A stretch of 64,000 nt of DNA from Sphingobium lignivorans (GTDB lineage: Bacteria > Pseudomonadota > Alphaproteobacteria > Sphingomonadales > Sphingomonadaceae), in contig NZ_JACHKA010000001.1 in assembly GCF_014203955.1 (NCBI RefSeq), forward strand, positions 1,798,001 through 1,862,000, written 5' to 3'. The translations under genes and the position numbers were made by a program. Position 1 is the first letter of the stretch. Each line of letters begins with the position of its first letter. Of the stretch, positions 54,960 through 63,998 are shown in pieces. The notes beneath the pieces were generated by a model. That model ran no database searches and had not been told where the DNA came from. It worked only from the letters and a program-made list of their open reading frames with translations.

Positions 54960-55272
54960 GGCACATCCTTTCTCTGTTTTCGGTCGGGCGCGCTTAGCGG
55001 CACCGCTCATGACAGTCTACCGCCGTCATGTCCTCTCCGCTTGTCCGCTGCGTCTTTGCGTTCGTTTGCAACGCGCCGGATCGTAACCAGCGCCAAGCCG
55101 GGCTTTGATATCGGGCGTTCGGGGAAAAGCCAACGGCATCGTCCGAAAAGACCGAATTTGCCTGAAAAACGGGGGTGTGGCGGCCTCCTTCAAGACAGGC
55201 GGCGTTCAGTTCCGTCATGTCATCGGGTGACGCTGGACGTTATCCGGACACTCAGGACCAAAGGGCATCTTC
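54960..55272. other. Divergent intergenic region of HU and a lipoprotein gene
   Basis: 313 bp. It must hold both promoters; nothing I can assign with confidence is visible, and no gene was recognised. Confidence 0.45.
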
Positions 55273-55812
55273 ATGAATTTCCGTCATCTTGTCCTGCTCC
55301 CGCATATGGCTCTCGCCGGTCTCGCTCTCTCCCTTGCGGGGTGCGCGGCCATCGATGCGCCGGCGACGGGGGTGCCCGCGAGCGAAGGGCCTGCCGAGTC
55401 CATTGCCTATGAAGTGGGCCCGTGCTTCGGCTTTTGCCCCGTCTACAATGCGCGCATCGCGTCGAATGGCACAGTCGCTTTCGAGGGGATTCGGCATACG
55501 ATGACGATCGGAAAACAGGCAGTGACGAAGGATGCCGCCACCTATCGCGCGTTCGCCGAGGCCCTTGCGCCTTTCCGTCCGGCGGACGGCACGACGGCCA
55601 GCACCACATGCGATGCGCGCATCAGCGATCAGCAGCATTATCGAATTACCTGGACATCGGCCGATGGCAAGACGACCGTCCTGGAGCATGACCGCGGGTG
55701 CCGGTCGCCGCGGAACGACCGGCTGAACGCAGTCCTCGAAGCCGCCCCGGAGAGGCTGGGCATTGCCGACCTTGCAAGACAGACGACCCGGCCCGGCGCC
55801 TCGCGGGGCTGA
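55273..55812 (+). CDS. DUF6438-type lipoprotein
   Basis: A 179-residue protein. The signal peptide ends in lipobox LAGCAA. The conserved segment ESIAYEVGPCFGFCPVYNARIASNGTVAFEG, with a Cys pair in GPCFGFCPVY, is the DUF6438 hallmark; a second Cys pair occurs further on (STTCDARI and RGCRSP). The function is unknown. A Gly/Arg tail of about 15 residues ends the protein. Confidence 0.75.
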   Translation: MNFRHLVLLPHMALAGLALSLAGCAAIDAPATGVPASEGPAESIAYEVGPCFGFCPVYNARIASNGTVAFEGIRHTMTIGKQAVTKDAATYRAFAEALAPFRPADGTTASTTCDARISDQQHYRITWTSADGKTTVLEHDRGCRSPRNDRLNAVLEAAPERLGIADLARQTTRPGASRG

Positions 55813-55833
55813 GCGTGAACGATCAGGGAGTGA

Positions 55834-56232
55834 ATGATGTTACCCGCGCGAAGTTTCAGCGTCTCGATCGCCATGGACGCCAGGGCGCTCTACGAGCTCA
55901 TCTGGCAGCCGGAGTTTTTCCCGAAATGGGCGCTGGGGCTGGCCGAATCGGACCTGCGGATGGAGGACGGCCGCTGGCAGGCCGATGGCCCCGAGGGACC
56001 GATCCATATCCGCTTCACGCCCCATAACGCGTTCGGCGTGATGGATCATTTCGTCGACACCGGGGAGGGGCCGGAGATCCATGTCCCGCTTCGCGTGGTC
56101 GAGAACGGCGCGGGGGCCGAAGTGATCATCACGCTCTTTCGTCAGCCGGACATGGACGAGGAGCGATTTGCGGGGGATATCAAGCTGGTGAACCGGGATT
56201 TGAGGGCCCTCAAGAAGCTCGTCGAAGGCTGA
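55834..56232 (+). CDS. SRPBCC (START-like) family protein
   Basis: A 132-residue protein with the helix-grip pattern of polyketide-cyclase-like SRPBCC proteins: FSVSIAMDARALYELIWQPEFFPKWA at the start, NAFGVMDHFVDTGEG in the middle, and a long C-terminal helix DEERFAGDIKLVNRDLRALKKLVEG. The ligand is unknown. Two adjacent ATGs (55834, 55837) are possible. It lies 21 bp after the DUF6438 gene. Confidence 0.78.
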   Translation: MMLPARSFSVSIAMDARALYELIWQPEFFPKWALGLAESDLRMEDGRWQADGPEGPIHIRFTPHNAFGVMDHFVDTGEGPEIHVPLRVVENGAGAEVIITLFRQPDMDEERFAGDIKLVNRDLRALKKLVEG

Positions 56233-56247
56233 ATAACCGGGATATCT

Positions 56248-57213
56248 TCAAGCGCCGGTCAGCCGGTCGGGCGTGAGCGGCCTGCCGCGCATGGCGCGGT
56301 AGCGGCTGGGGCTCATGTCGAACCGGCGGCGGAAGGATCGACAGAAGCTGCTGAGATCATTGAAGCCGACATCGAAGGCGATCTCGGTGATGGTCACGTC
56401 GCTGCTTGCCTTGCTGAGCCGCGAGGCCGCGCGCTCCAGCCTGCGCCGCTGGATATAGGCGGACGGCGTCGTCGCCATGCCCGCGAAGAGGAGCTGGACA
56501 TAACGGGCGCTCACCCCGACGCCGGCCGCGATTCGGTGCGTGTCGAGCGCGGCGTCGCACAGATTGGCCTCGATGAGATCGAGCACGGCGCGGCGGCGCA
56601 GATCCCGCCTGTTGGCCTGCTGCACATCGGGACAGGCCGGGCTGTAGGCAAGGTCGAGCAATGGCCAGATGACATCGCTGATCGCATCGCCCCAGTCATT
56701 CTCGCCCGCTTCGAGCTGGCTCCACGCCGAGCGAAGGAAGCGCGAGAAGAGCGCGCCCGCGCCACTGTCTCCGCGCACGGGAATGCCGACCATCTGGCGC
56801 AGACGGGGCAGGCGCGCCTCGACATAGGCGACCGGCAGCCGCAGCACGATGGTCTGGGTCGGCTCGGCAAAGGTGAGCTCAAGGGAGCGGGAGGGATCGA
56901 AGAGCAGGAAATCGCCCTCGTTCAGCCGGCTTGTCCGCCCGCCCGTGTGATTGACGCTGCTGCCGACATGCTGAAGCTGAAGATTGAGGGCGCCCACGTC
57001 CAGCCCCGGCTGATTGTAGATCCGGGCGGGCGAGGAGCAGGGCGAGATGATGTCGCAGTCCCGAAGCGACGCGCGATACATGCGGGCCTCGAAAGGGCGA
57101 TCGTCCGGCACCTCGATGGTGAGCGGCGCAATGAACCTGTCTGCCAGTTCCGTCCAGAAAGGCAGCCGATCGCGCGCGGCCACACTGCTGGTGTCGATTG
57201 CCTGGAGCATCAT
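56248..57213 (-). CDS. AraC family regulator with FeaR-like ligand domain
   Basis: A 321-residue regulator. The N-terminal AraC_binding_2-like region (about 1-190) has LNEGDFLLFDPSRSLELTF, typical of FeaR/NitR-type regulators. The C-terminal AraC double HTH (about 215-315) reads DTHRIAAGVGVSARYVQLLF and ITEIAFDVGFNDLSSFCRSFRRRFDMSPSRYR. ATG 57213 has AGGAGAGG at suitable spacing. It is convergent with the SRPBCC gene, 15 bp away; its targets are unknown. Confidence 0.88.
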   Translation of the reverse strand: MMLQAIDTSSVAARDRLPFWTELADRFIAPLTIEVPDDRPFEARMYRASLRDCDIISPCSSPARIYNQPGLDVGALNLQLQHVGSSVNHTGGRTSRLNEGDFLLFDPSRSLELTFAEPTQTIVLRLPVAYVEARLPRLRQMVGIPVRGDSGAGALFSRFLRSAWSQLEAGENDWGDAISDVIWPLLDLAYSPACPDVQQANRRDLRRRAVLDLIEANLCDAALDTHRIAAGVGVSARYVQLLFAGMATTPSAYIQRRRLERAASRLSKASSDVTITEIAFDVGFNDLSSFCRSFRRRFDMSPSRYRAMRGRPLTPDRLTGA

Positions 57214-57350
57214 GTCCACGCCTCTCCTCATATGGTCCTGCCCTCTGTGCGGAGCGTTTTCCGGACGATGGCCGCAGGCTATGCGCAAATGACTCCCGCA
57301 GCAAGGCGATAGCACCGGCGGGACCGACGGTCCGTTCTTCGACGCGCGAG

Positions 57351-59726
57351 TCAGCGCATGGGGAAATCGATCGGGCCGCCGTTCGCGCAGGCTTTCACAT
57401 GCGCCTCGATGCCGGGGATGAAGCCCTGGTGGAAGCCGATGATCTTCTCCGCCTTCTCGGCCGTGCGCAGGCTGGCGAGCGCATCGCGCCAGGCCGCGCA
57501 GGCTAGCGGGCGCTGTCCGCCATCGCGCGCGACGACGCCGAGGACCATCTGCGAGAAGCCGAGATTGCCGAGGTCATTGGTCGTGCCGGCCTTGCCTGCC
57601 TTTTCGGCGGCAGCCTTGCGCAGCGCGACCACCTGTTGCGCGGCCGCGATCGCCTCCTCGAATGCGCCCGCATCGCGCAGATTCTGGGACAGCGCTTCCT
57701 TGATGTTCATCTGCAGGGCGCGGACCGCATCGTCGCGGTCGTCGATGAGGGCGAGCCGGTCGATGACCTGCGCGGCGCGACGGATGAGCCGGTCCGAAAC
57801 ATGCTCGATGCCCGCCCGCGAGCCCGCTGCGAAGCCATCGAGGCCGTTCCACGCCGCGCGATAAAGCAGCAGGGGATCGTCGCGCCGTTCCTCCAGCAGG
57901 GCATCATAGCGCTTCTCCGCCTCGAGATGCACGGCCAGCGCCTTCTCATAATCCGTGTCGCCCAGGCTCAGGCCTTCATAATAGAGCAGCATGGCCTCGT
58001 CGGCCCGGGCGCTGAAGCTGTCGCGCTGGGCCGGCGTCCAGCCCTGCCGCTCCTTCCGTGCCCGCTCGATGAGGCTTGCCAGCCCGGCGCGCTCTCCCGC
58101 CACATCCAGGAATTCGAGCTGTGCGATCCGCAACGCGCTCATGGCGCGCACCCATTCATCGTCGCGGCCTGCCGGGGCGACGCTCGCGAGGCTGGCTTCG
58201 GCTTGGGCGAGCGAGGCGCGCGCGGCCTTCTGGTCGGCCTTGCCATGCACTTCTATGAGGCCGCGATAGAGGGCCGAAAGGCCGCGATAGATAGCCGCGT
58301 GCGCATCCTCGCCGGGGCGGGACGTGAGCAGCTGGTCGGCCCTGCGCAGATTGGCGAGGGCATTGTCCCGCTCGCCGAGATTGGGCTCGTTGGGCACGCC
58401 CTGGATCTGGGCGAGGCGCAGGAGACCGCGCGCCGTCTCGAGCTGAAGGTCCGCAGAAGCGCCGGGCGTGGCGGCGAGGGAGGCGAGATAGCGCTGCGCC
58501 TGATCGGCCAATGCCGCTCGCGCGGCGGTATTGCCCGGCACGCGGGCCAGCTGTCCGTTGAGATCGAAGAGCATGTAATTGGCGAGGGCGCGAACGTCAT
58601 TGAACCGGGTTTCCGCATCGGCCCGCGCGATCTGGGCGCGGTGGTTCGCGACGAGCGCATAGACGAGCGCGGCCAGCAGCAGGGCGATCGTCAGGGCCGC
58701 CGCGGCAATGGGCAGACGATTGCGGCCGACGAACTTGGCGAAGATGTAGCCCGGCCCGCGCCGGACCGCGGAGACCGGATAGCCCGTCGCCCAGGCCTCG
58801 ACATCCTCGGCCAGCGATTCGGCCGTCGCGTAACGGTCGTTGGGATCGTCCGCCGTGGCCTTGGCGATGATGGCCCGCAATTCGCTGCTCTTGTCGTCGA
58901 CCAGCCAGCCGAGCAGCTTGCCCAGCGAATAGATGTCCGTGCTGGTCGAGACGGCGGCACTGGTCATGCGCTCGGGGGCCGCATAGCCCGGCGTAAGGCT
59001 GAGGCTGCCGATGGAGGGCGCCCTGGCACCGTCAGTCGACGGCGCGAGATCGGGCGCGCGGGCAATGCCGAAATCGATAAGCTTGGGCGAGCCGTCGGGC
59101 GTGACCAGCACGTTGGAGGGCGTGAGATCACGGTGCACCACGAGGCTGCGATGCGCAAAGCCGACCGCACGGCAGATCGCGCCGAACATGCGCAATCGCT
59201 CCGCCCGGGACGGCGCCGTCTCCTCGACCCAGCGCAGCAGCGAAAAGCCGGGCACGAACTCCATGACGATGTAAGGCGCGCCTTCATCGGTCTCGCCGCC
59301 ATCGAACAGCTGGGCGATGTGCGGATGGGAGAGCTGCGCCAGCGTCTGCCGCTCGCGGCGGAAACGCTCGGCCAGCGCATCGCTCAGAAGGCCGGGCTTG
59401 ATGACCTTGACCGCGACCACATGATCGAAGTCGCCGGAATCGCGCTCGCCCCGGTACACCGTGCCCATGCCGCCGCGCCCGATGAGGCCGGTGATCCGAT
59501 AGGCGCCGATGCGCGCCGGGAGCTCGGCCGTGTCCTCGCTCAGCCATGCGCCGCCCGTGCTCAGGCTGGCGCGCCGTTCGGCCGCGAGCAGGGAGCGCAG
59601 CCGCCCGGCCAGTGCTTCGTTGCCTGCGGTCCGGGCGGCGATCCAGCCTTCGCGGTCCGCCTCGGGAATGTCGGTCAGCGCCTCGAACAGGCGCAGTGCC
59701 TCGCGCTCCAGCGCGACGTCATCCAT
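57351..59726 (-). CDS. Membrane serine/threonine protein kinase with TPR-like periplasmic domain
   Basis: A 791-residue protein. The cytoplasmic kinase domain (about 75-330) is complete: glycine loop GRGGMGTVY (83-91), Lys107 in VAVKVIK, HRDLTPSNVLV (198-208), DFG (218-220) and APE (250-252). One membrane helix (338-360) leads to about 430 residues of helical TPR-like repeats. The start overlaps the end of the ECF sigma gene by 8 nt, so the pair is translationally coupled. By analogy with Vibrio PknT/EcfP and Xanthomonas PknS/EcfK it may phosphorylate the sigma factor. That link is inferred. Confidence 0.9.
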   Translation of the reverse strand: MDDVALEREALRLFEALTDIPEADREGWIAARTAGNEALAGRLRSLLAAERRASLSTGGAWLSEDTAELPARIGAYRITGLIGRGGMGTVYRGERDSGDFDHVVAVKVIKPGLLSDALAERFRRERQTLAQLSHPHIAQLFDGGETDEGAPYIVMEFVPGFSLLRWVEETAPSRAERLRMFGAICRAVGFAHRSLVVHRDLTPSNVLVTPDGSPKLIDFGIARAPDLAPSTDGARAPSIGSLSLTPGYAAPERMTSAAVSTSTDIYSLGKLLGWLVDDKSSELRAIIAKATADDPNDRYATAESLAEDVEAWATGYPVSAVRRGPGYIFAKFVGRNRLPIAAAALTIALLLAALVYALVANHRAQIARADAETRFNDVRALANYMLFDLNGQLARVPGNTAARAALADQAQRYLASLAATPGASADLQLETARGLLRLAQIQGVPNEPNLGERDNALANLRRADQLLTSRPGEDAHAAIYRGLSALYRGLIEVHGKADQKAARASLAQAEASLASVAPAGRDDEWVRAMSALRIAQLEFLDVAGERAGLASLIERARKERQGWTPAQRDSFSARADEAMLLYYEGLSLGDTDYEKALAVHLEAEKRYDALLEERRDDPLLLYRAAWNGLDGFAAGSRAGIEHVSDRLIRRAAQVIDRLALIDDRDDAVRALQMNIKEALSQNLRDAGAFEEAIAAAQQVVALRKAAAEKAGKAGTTNDLGNLGFSQMVLGVVARDGGQRPLACAAWRDALASLRTAEKAEKIIGFHQGFIPGIEAHVKACANGGPIDFPMR

Positions 59727-60282
59727 TGTCGATCGTTTCCGCCATGGCGTCGGCAAGCCAGGCCCGCGCCGTGCGCCAGCGCCGCTTCACCGTGGCGGGA
59801 GACTGATCCGTGGCGATCGCCACATCCTCGATGCTCATCGCTCCGAAATAACGCATCTCGACAAGCTCCATCAGCGCCGGATCGATGGCGCCCAGCCTGA
59901 TAAGCGCGAAATTGAGGGATTCGAGATCAATGCGCTGCCCGCCGTCGACGCGGGTGTTCAGCTCGATCTTGTGATGCTGGCGCTTGTCCGCCGCTTTCGC
60001 CCGCGCATGGTCGGTCAGCACGTTGCGCATGATGCGCGAAGCCAGCGCGATGAAATGCGCCCGGTCGGCAAGGTCGATCGCGGACAGGCGCATGAAGCGG
60101 ACGACGGCATCGTTGATCAGATCGTCCGTGGACAGGGAGCTGTTCAGCTCATTGCGCAGCCGCGCCGCGGCGATCTGGCGCAGTTCCGGAAGCATCCGGC
60201 CGATCAGTTCGTCCCGCGCAACCCGGTCCCCGGACCGCCACCGTTCGACAAGATGGGCAAAGCCCCCATCGGACCGATCCAT
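59719..60282 (-). CDS. ECF-type RNA polymerase sigma factor, kinase-linked
   Basis: A 187-residue sigma factor. Region 2 includes SLSTDDLINDAVVRFMRLSA and HFIALASRIMRNVLTDHARAKAADKR. Region 4 reads LVEMRYFGAMSIEDVAIATDQSPATVKRRWRTARAWL. The TIGR02999/ECF_sub type is often encoded beside Ser/Thr kinases, as here. No anti-sigma factor is present. ATG 60282 begins at the family start. The divergent PEP-CTERM gene is a possible target. Confidence 0.9.
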   Translation of the reverse strand: MDRSDGGFAHLVERWRSGDRVARDELIGRMLPELRQIAAARLRNELNSSLSTDDLINDAVVRFMRLSAIDLADRAHFIALASRIMRNVLTDHARAKAADKRQHHKIELNTRVDGGQRIDLESLNFALIRLGAIDPALMELVEMRYFGAMSIEDVAIATDQSPATVKRRWRTARAWLADAMAETIDNG

Positions 60283-60556
60283 GTCATTCGACCCCCACCG
60301 TCCTTGACCGCGCGATCTTCGATGGCCGGGCGTGGCCTGTCCAGCCCTAATGATGCCGTGGGTGCCGAACGGAGCTAGAGCCAAGGGAAAGCAGGAGGGG
60401 ACGACACCCGGGAGACGCTGCCCCCCGGGGACGCAAATGTCCTGAACCGGGACGAAGCCGGTGCGACGCCGTGACCCGATCGAAGCCATTTTCACGCTGT
60501 TCGTGATGGGAGGTCGCGTTCCGCATCTCCCGGATCGACGATGTGGGAGAAAATGA

Positions 60557-61363
60557 ATGACCAGGACGATGAAGCGGGTCCGGTCGGGCGTGATGGCCCT
60601 GACCATACCGACCCTGACCATGATCGCGGCGCCGCCGGCCCTTGCGGCCGAGGTGCCTGTCGACCTCTCCACCTGGACGGCGGAAGGATATGGCAACAGC
60701 TACAACTGGGTTCTCGAAAACGGCAACGACACGGTCCGCCAGACAGTGAACGGGTCCCCGACGGTTTTCTACAGCGACTTCAACGCGTTCGGGAACCAGC
60801 TCTCCGGAACCATCCGGGTGAACACGACCAGCGACGACGACTTCGTGGGCTTCGTGATCGGCTTCAACCCCGGAGATCTGGCGGCCGATTCGACCGATTT
60901 CCTGCTGATCGACTGGAAGCAGCTCAACCAGAACTTCTATGGCTTTGCTCCGGCCGGCCTTGCGATATCGCATGTGACCGGCGGGCTGGCCGACAATGCC
61001 GGCGCCTGGTCGCATGACCCGGCCCTGGGCGTGACGGAACTGGCCCGCGGGGCGACGCTGGGCAGCACCGGCTGGGGCGATAACGTCACATATAATTTCG
61101 ACATCGCATTCACCGCGAGCAACATCAAGGTCTGGGTGGACGATGTCCTCCAGTTCGATCTGGATGGCACGTTCAGCGATGGACGGTTCGGGTTCTACAA
61201 TTACTCGCAGGCGCAGGTCATTTATGCCGGCATCACCAACGAGGTTCTGCCGCCGCCGCCGGCCGTGCCGGAGCCCGCGACCTGGGGCATGATGATCGGC
61301 GGGCTGGCGCTGGTCGGCTCGGTCCTGCGCCGTCAGCGTGGATACCGGGTGCACTTCGCCTGA
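60557..61363 (+). CDS. PEPxxWA-CTERM sorted exported protein
   Basis: A 268-residue protein. A signal peptide (about 1-31, ending PPALAAE) precedes a thrombospondin-C-like beta-jelly-roll (DDDFVGFVIGFNPGD, TDFLLIDWKQLNQNFYG, GLAISHVTG, WGDNVTYNFDIAFTASNIKVWVDD, GRFGFYNYSQAQVIYAG). At the C-terminus are a Pro-rich spacer and the sorting signal VPEPATWGMMIGGLALVG followed by Arg-rich LRRQR. It should be processed by an exosortase and displayed or released at the surface. The tail after the Arg cluster (GYRVHFA) is longer than usual. It is divergent from the ECF/kinase pair. Confidence 0.9.
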   Translation: MTRTMKRVRSGVMALTIPTLTMIAAPPALAAEVPVDLSTWTAEGYGNSYNWVLENGNDTVRQTVNGSPTVFYSDFNAFGNQLSGTIRVNTTSDDDFVGFVIGFNPGDLAADSTDFLLIDWKQLNQNFYGFAPAGLAISHVTGGLADNAGAWSHDPALGVTELARGATLGSTGWGDNVTYNFDIAFTASNIKVWVDDVLQFDLDGTFSDGRFGFYNYSQAQVIYAGITNEVLPPPPAVPEPATWGMMIGGLALVGSVLRRQRGYRVHFA

Positions 61364-61810
61364 GGTTGCAGGGCAGCGGCGCACGGAAGCCGGGCAGGGG
61401 AGAACCCCTTGCCCGGCTTCTGGCTGCGTGCTGCAAACCCAAGCGCATCAGCGGCTCCCGGAGGAGCGGAGGGGATTTTTCGACGCCGTCGCAGGCGCGG
61501 GGACAAAGTCTGAGCTGAACCAGCGGCGGCTGTCGGAGCTTCCGAGAGAGAGCTTCAATGATAGCGATGTTGGGCGAGCGGCCGTAACCCTCTCCCCTTC
61601 AGGGGAGAGGGTTAGGAGAGGGGAGGTCGCACGCCGGCTGCTCGCCCCCTCTCAACTTCGGCTAGTCAGCACGCTGACAAGCCTCCGTTTCTCTCCCCCT
61701 CAAGGGGAGAGAGCAACAGCAGCTTTGTCGTCGTGTCCCCGGCGGGCTATTTTCGGACCGAAATCCCGGCTAACCGCCATCCCGCAGAGCCATCCAATGT
61801 GGCCACGCGC
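61364..61810. other. Intergenic region with CT-rich repeat
   Basis: 447 bp between convergent genes without a convincing gene. It holds the two hairpins annotated at 61585-61711 and, just after the PEP-CTERM stop, a G/C-rich inverted segment near 61390-61425 (AAGCCGGGCAGGGG against CCTTGCCCGGCTT) that may terminate transcription. Confidence 0.5.
61585..61711. repeat. CT-rich interspersed repeat with two hairpins
   Basis: TAACCCTCTCCCCT (61585-61598) pairs perfectly with 61601-61614. A second, similar hairpin, CTCTCCCC with GGGGAGAG, lies at 61691-61711. The two flank about 75 bp of ordinary sequence, as in a dispersed intergenic repeat unit. This CCCTCTCCCC..GGGGAGAGGG type is widespread in proteobacterial genomes. 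Confidence 0.7.
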
Positions 61811-62986
61811 CTAAAGCGGCAGGCCTACATAGTTTTCCGCGATGGTGGTCTGGGCGGCCGTCGAGGAAGCGATATAGTCGAGTTCGGCCATCTGCATCCG
61901 GCGCGCGAAGGGATCCGTGTCCGGGAAGCGATGCATGAGCGTGGTCAGCTGCCAGGAGAAACGCTCCGCTTTCCACACGCGCGCCAGGGCTCTTGGTCCG
62001 TAAGCGGCGATCCCGTCGCTGTCGCTCTGCTGGAAGTAGCGGATCAGCGCCTCGGAAAGATAAGCGACGTCCGACGCTGCGAGGTTGAGGCCCTTGGCAC
62101 CGGTGGGCGGGACGATATGTGCGGCATCGCCAGCGAGCATCAGGCGGCCGTGGCGCATCGGCTCGAACACGAAGGAGCGAAGCGGCGCGATCGATTTCTC
62201 GATGGCGGGGCCGCGCGTCATCGAAGCCGCGGCGTCGGGCCCGAGCCGGACGGCAAGCTCGTCCCACAGCCGGTCATCGGGCCAGTCCTCCACCTGATCG
62301 GTGAGGGGAACCTGGATATAGTAGCGGCTGCGCGTCTTCGAGCGCATGGACGCCAGGGCAAATCCATTCTCGTGATTGGCGTAGATCAGCTCATGATTGC
62401 AGGGAGGCACATCGGCGAGGATGCCGAGCCACCCGAAGGGATAGACCTTCTCGAAGGCCTGTCCGGCTGAAGCGGGGATCGCCTGACGGGACGGGCCATG
62501 GAAGCCGTCGCATCCGCAGATGAAATCCGCCTCGATCCGATGGACGCTGCCATCCTTCTGAAATGTGACGGAGGGACGATCGCTCTCGATGTCGTGCAGG
62601 GCCACGTCGGCGGCTTCGTAGACGATCTCCAGCCCTCGTCCCGGCGCGGCATCCATCAGGTCGCGGGTCAGCTCGGTCTGGCCGTAGACCATGACCTGCT
62701 TGCCGGTGAGCGCCGCGATATCGATGCGGATCAGCCGTTCCCCATCGGCGAGGTTGAAGCCATCATGGGGCAATCCTTCCGCGTTCATCCGATCGCTGAG
62801 GCCAAGCCGGTCAAGCAGGTCGGTCGTCGTGCGTTCCAGCACGCCCGCGCGGATGCGGCCCAGCACATAATCGGGCGATGCGCGCTCTATGACGAGCGCC
62901 TCGATCCCTTCCGCCCGCAGAAGATGCCCCAGGAGCAGGCCCGCGGGCCCGGCTCCGATGATCGCGACCTGTACCTTGGTCTTCAT
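61811..62986 (-). CDS. pobA: 4-hydroxybenzoate 3-monooxygenase PobA
   Basis: A 391-residue flavin hydroxylase. The FAD dinucleotide fold is VAIIGAGPAGLLLGHLL (8-24). RIRAGVLERTTTDLLDRLGL is the PobA active-site region, followed by YGQTELTRDLM and GDAAHIVPPTGAKGLNLA. The length matches PobA (about 390). It converts 4-hydroxybenzoate to protocatechuate with NAD(P)H and O2. A divergent AraC-family regulator gene, the usual pobR arrangement, supports the identification. Confidence 0.96.
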   Translation of the reverse strand: MKTKVQVAIIGAGPAGLLLGHLLRAEGIEALVIERASPDYVLGRIRAGVLERTTTDLLDRLGLSDRMNAEGLPHDGFNLADGERLIRIDIAALTGKQVMVYGQTELTRDLMDAAPGRGLEIVYEAADVALHDIESDRPSVTFQKDGSVHRIEADFICGCDGFHGPSRQAIPASAGQAFEKVYPFGWLGILADVPPCNHELIYANHENGFALASMRSKTRSRYYIQVPLTDQVEDWPDDRLWDELAVRLGPDAAASMTRGPAIEKSIAPLRSFVFEPMRHGRLMLAGDAAHIVPPTGAKGLNLAASDVAYLSEALIRYFQQSDSDGIAAYGPRALARVWKAERFSWQLTTLMHRFPDTDPFARRMQMAELDYIASSTAAQTTIAENYVGLPL

Positions 62987-63065
62987 GACCTCTCCTGCCT
63001 GGCGTGAAATTCGTACCTGCCACCTTCATGCCGCGAATCGGCCTTGCCTCCCATGGCCGGATCAA

Positions 63066-63115
63066 CCAGACATCTGGACGATTCAGTCTCCGGCCGGGCG
63101 TCACCAGATGTCTCC
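63066..63115. promoter_or_regulatory. Paired dyad sites in the pobA-pobR intergenic region
   Basis: Two near-palindromes of the form CCAGA-N2-TCTGG, CCAGACATCTGG (63066-63077) and CCAGATGTCTCC (63104-63115), also form a perfect 10-bp inverted repeat with each other (63068-63077 and 63104-63113). The second covers the regulator start codon at 63108, which suits autoregulation. No promoter hexamers are clear. Confidence 0.6.
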
Positions 63116-63998
63116 AGTGTCTTCCACCAATGTCGTTCCTGCTTACTCTCTCTACGGCGAAGAGCAGCGGGGGATCACCGAAGGCTTCGTCCATGTCGAA
63201 ACGCTGGACGAACGGTCGCGGCCCGAGGAATGGACGATCAAGCCACATGTCCATGGCCATCTCGATCATGCCATCCTCATCGCGCGGGGCGGCGGAACCA
63301 TCCATGCCGAGGGCCAGTGCACCGATTTCGAGGCGCCGGCCCTGCTGCTGATTCCAGCAGGGGTTATCCACGGCTTTTCCTGGCATCGCGAATCGAGCGG
63401 ATGGGTTTTGACGACCGCGGATTCCTATCTGCGCCAGCTCCTCTCCAGAGATCCGGACATCGCCTCCCTGTTCAGGGAAGCGACCGCCGTGCCGCTGGAC
63501 GCCGGGGACGGACAGGCTGCCGAGCAGTGGATGATCGCGATCCGGCGCGAGCTGGACGAAGCGGCAAAAGGCTTTCGCGTGGGCGTGGAGGCATCGCTCC
63601 TCGCCTTGCTGGTGCTTGCGCTTCGCCGGTCGGCGGTTCTGCCGGAGCCATCGGCAGGGCAGGCCTATGCCGCCGATCTCATGCCGCGTTGGCGCGCCCG
63701 CATCGAGCAGCGGTTCCGGCTGCGGGAGCCCGTCAGCGTTCATGCCCGTGCGCTCGGCGTCAGCGAGACGACATTGCGGCGCGCATGCCTGAGTGTCGCC
63801 GGCCTGTCGCCCGCCGCGATGATCGACCAGCGCGCCTTGCTGGAAGCGCGACGCCTGCTGTTCTATTCGCAACTGAGCGTCGCCGAAGTCGCTTATGCGA
63901 TCGGGTTCGAAGACCCCGGCTATTTCTCCCGCTTCTTCTCCCGCCACACGGGCGAAGCGCCCAGCGTCTATCGGGCGAGGTGGGAGAAAGGCAGCTGA
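63108..63998 (+). CDS. pobR: AraC family regulator of pobA (PobR type)
   Basis: A 296-residue regulator. The N-terminal cupin-like sensing domain includes IKPHVHGHLDHAILIARGGGTIHAEG and LLLIPAGVIHGFSWH. The C-terminal AraC HTH pair (about 195-296) reads VHARALGVSETTLRRACLSVAGLSP and VAEVAYAIGFEDPGYFSRFFSRHTGEAPSVYR. In related bacteria such proteins activate pobA with 4-hydroxybenzoate. The start is uncertain: ATG 63108 lies inside a dyad and lacks a ribosome site; GTG 63117 is the alternative. Confidence 0.9.
   Translation: MSPVSSTNVVPAYSLYGEEQRGITEGFVHVETLDERSRPEEWTIKPHVHGHLDHAILIARGGGTIHAEGQCTDFEAPALLLIPAGVIHGFSWHRESSGWVLTTADSYLRQLLSRDPDIASLFREATAVPLDAGDGQAAEQWMIAIRRELDEAAKGFRVGVEASLLALLVLALRRSAVLPEPSAGQAYAADLMPRWRARIEQRFRLREPVSVHARALGVSETTLRRACLSVAGLSPAAMIDQRALLEARRLLFYSQLSVAEVAYAIGFEDPGYFSRFFSRHTGEAPSVYRARWEKGS

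Noticed and set aside
57636..59900. 754-codon open frame antisense to the Ser/Thr kinase
   Set aside because: The kinase motifs on the minus strand are complete; the antisense product has no recognisable domain.
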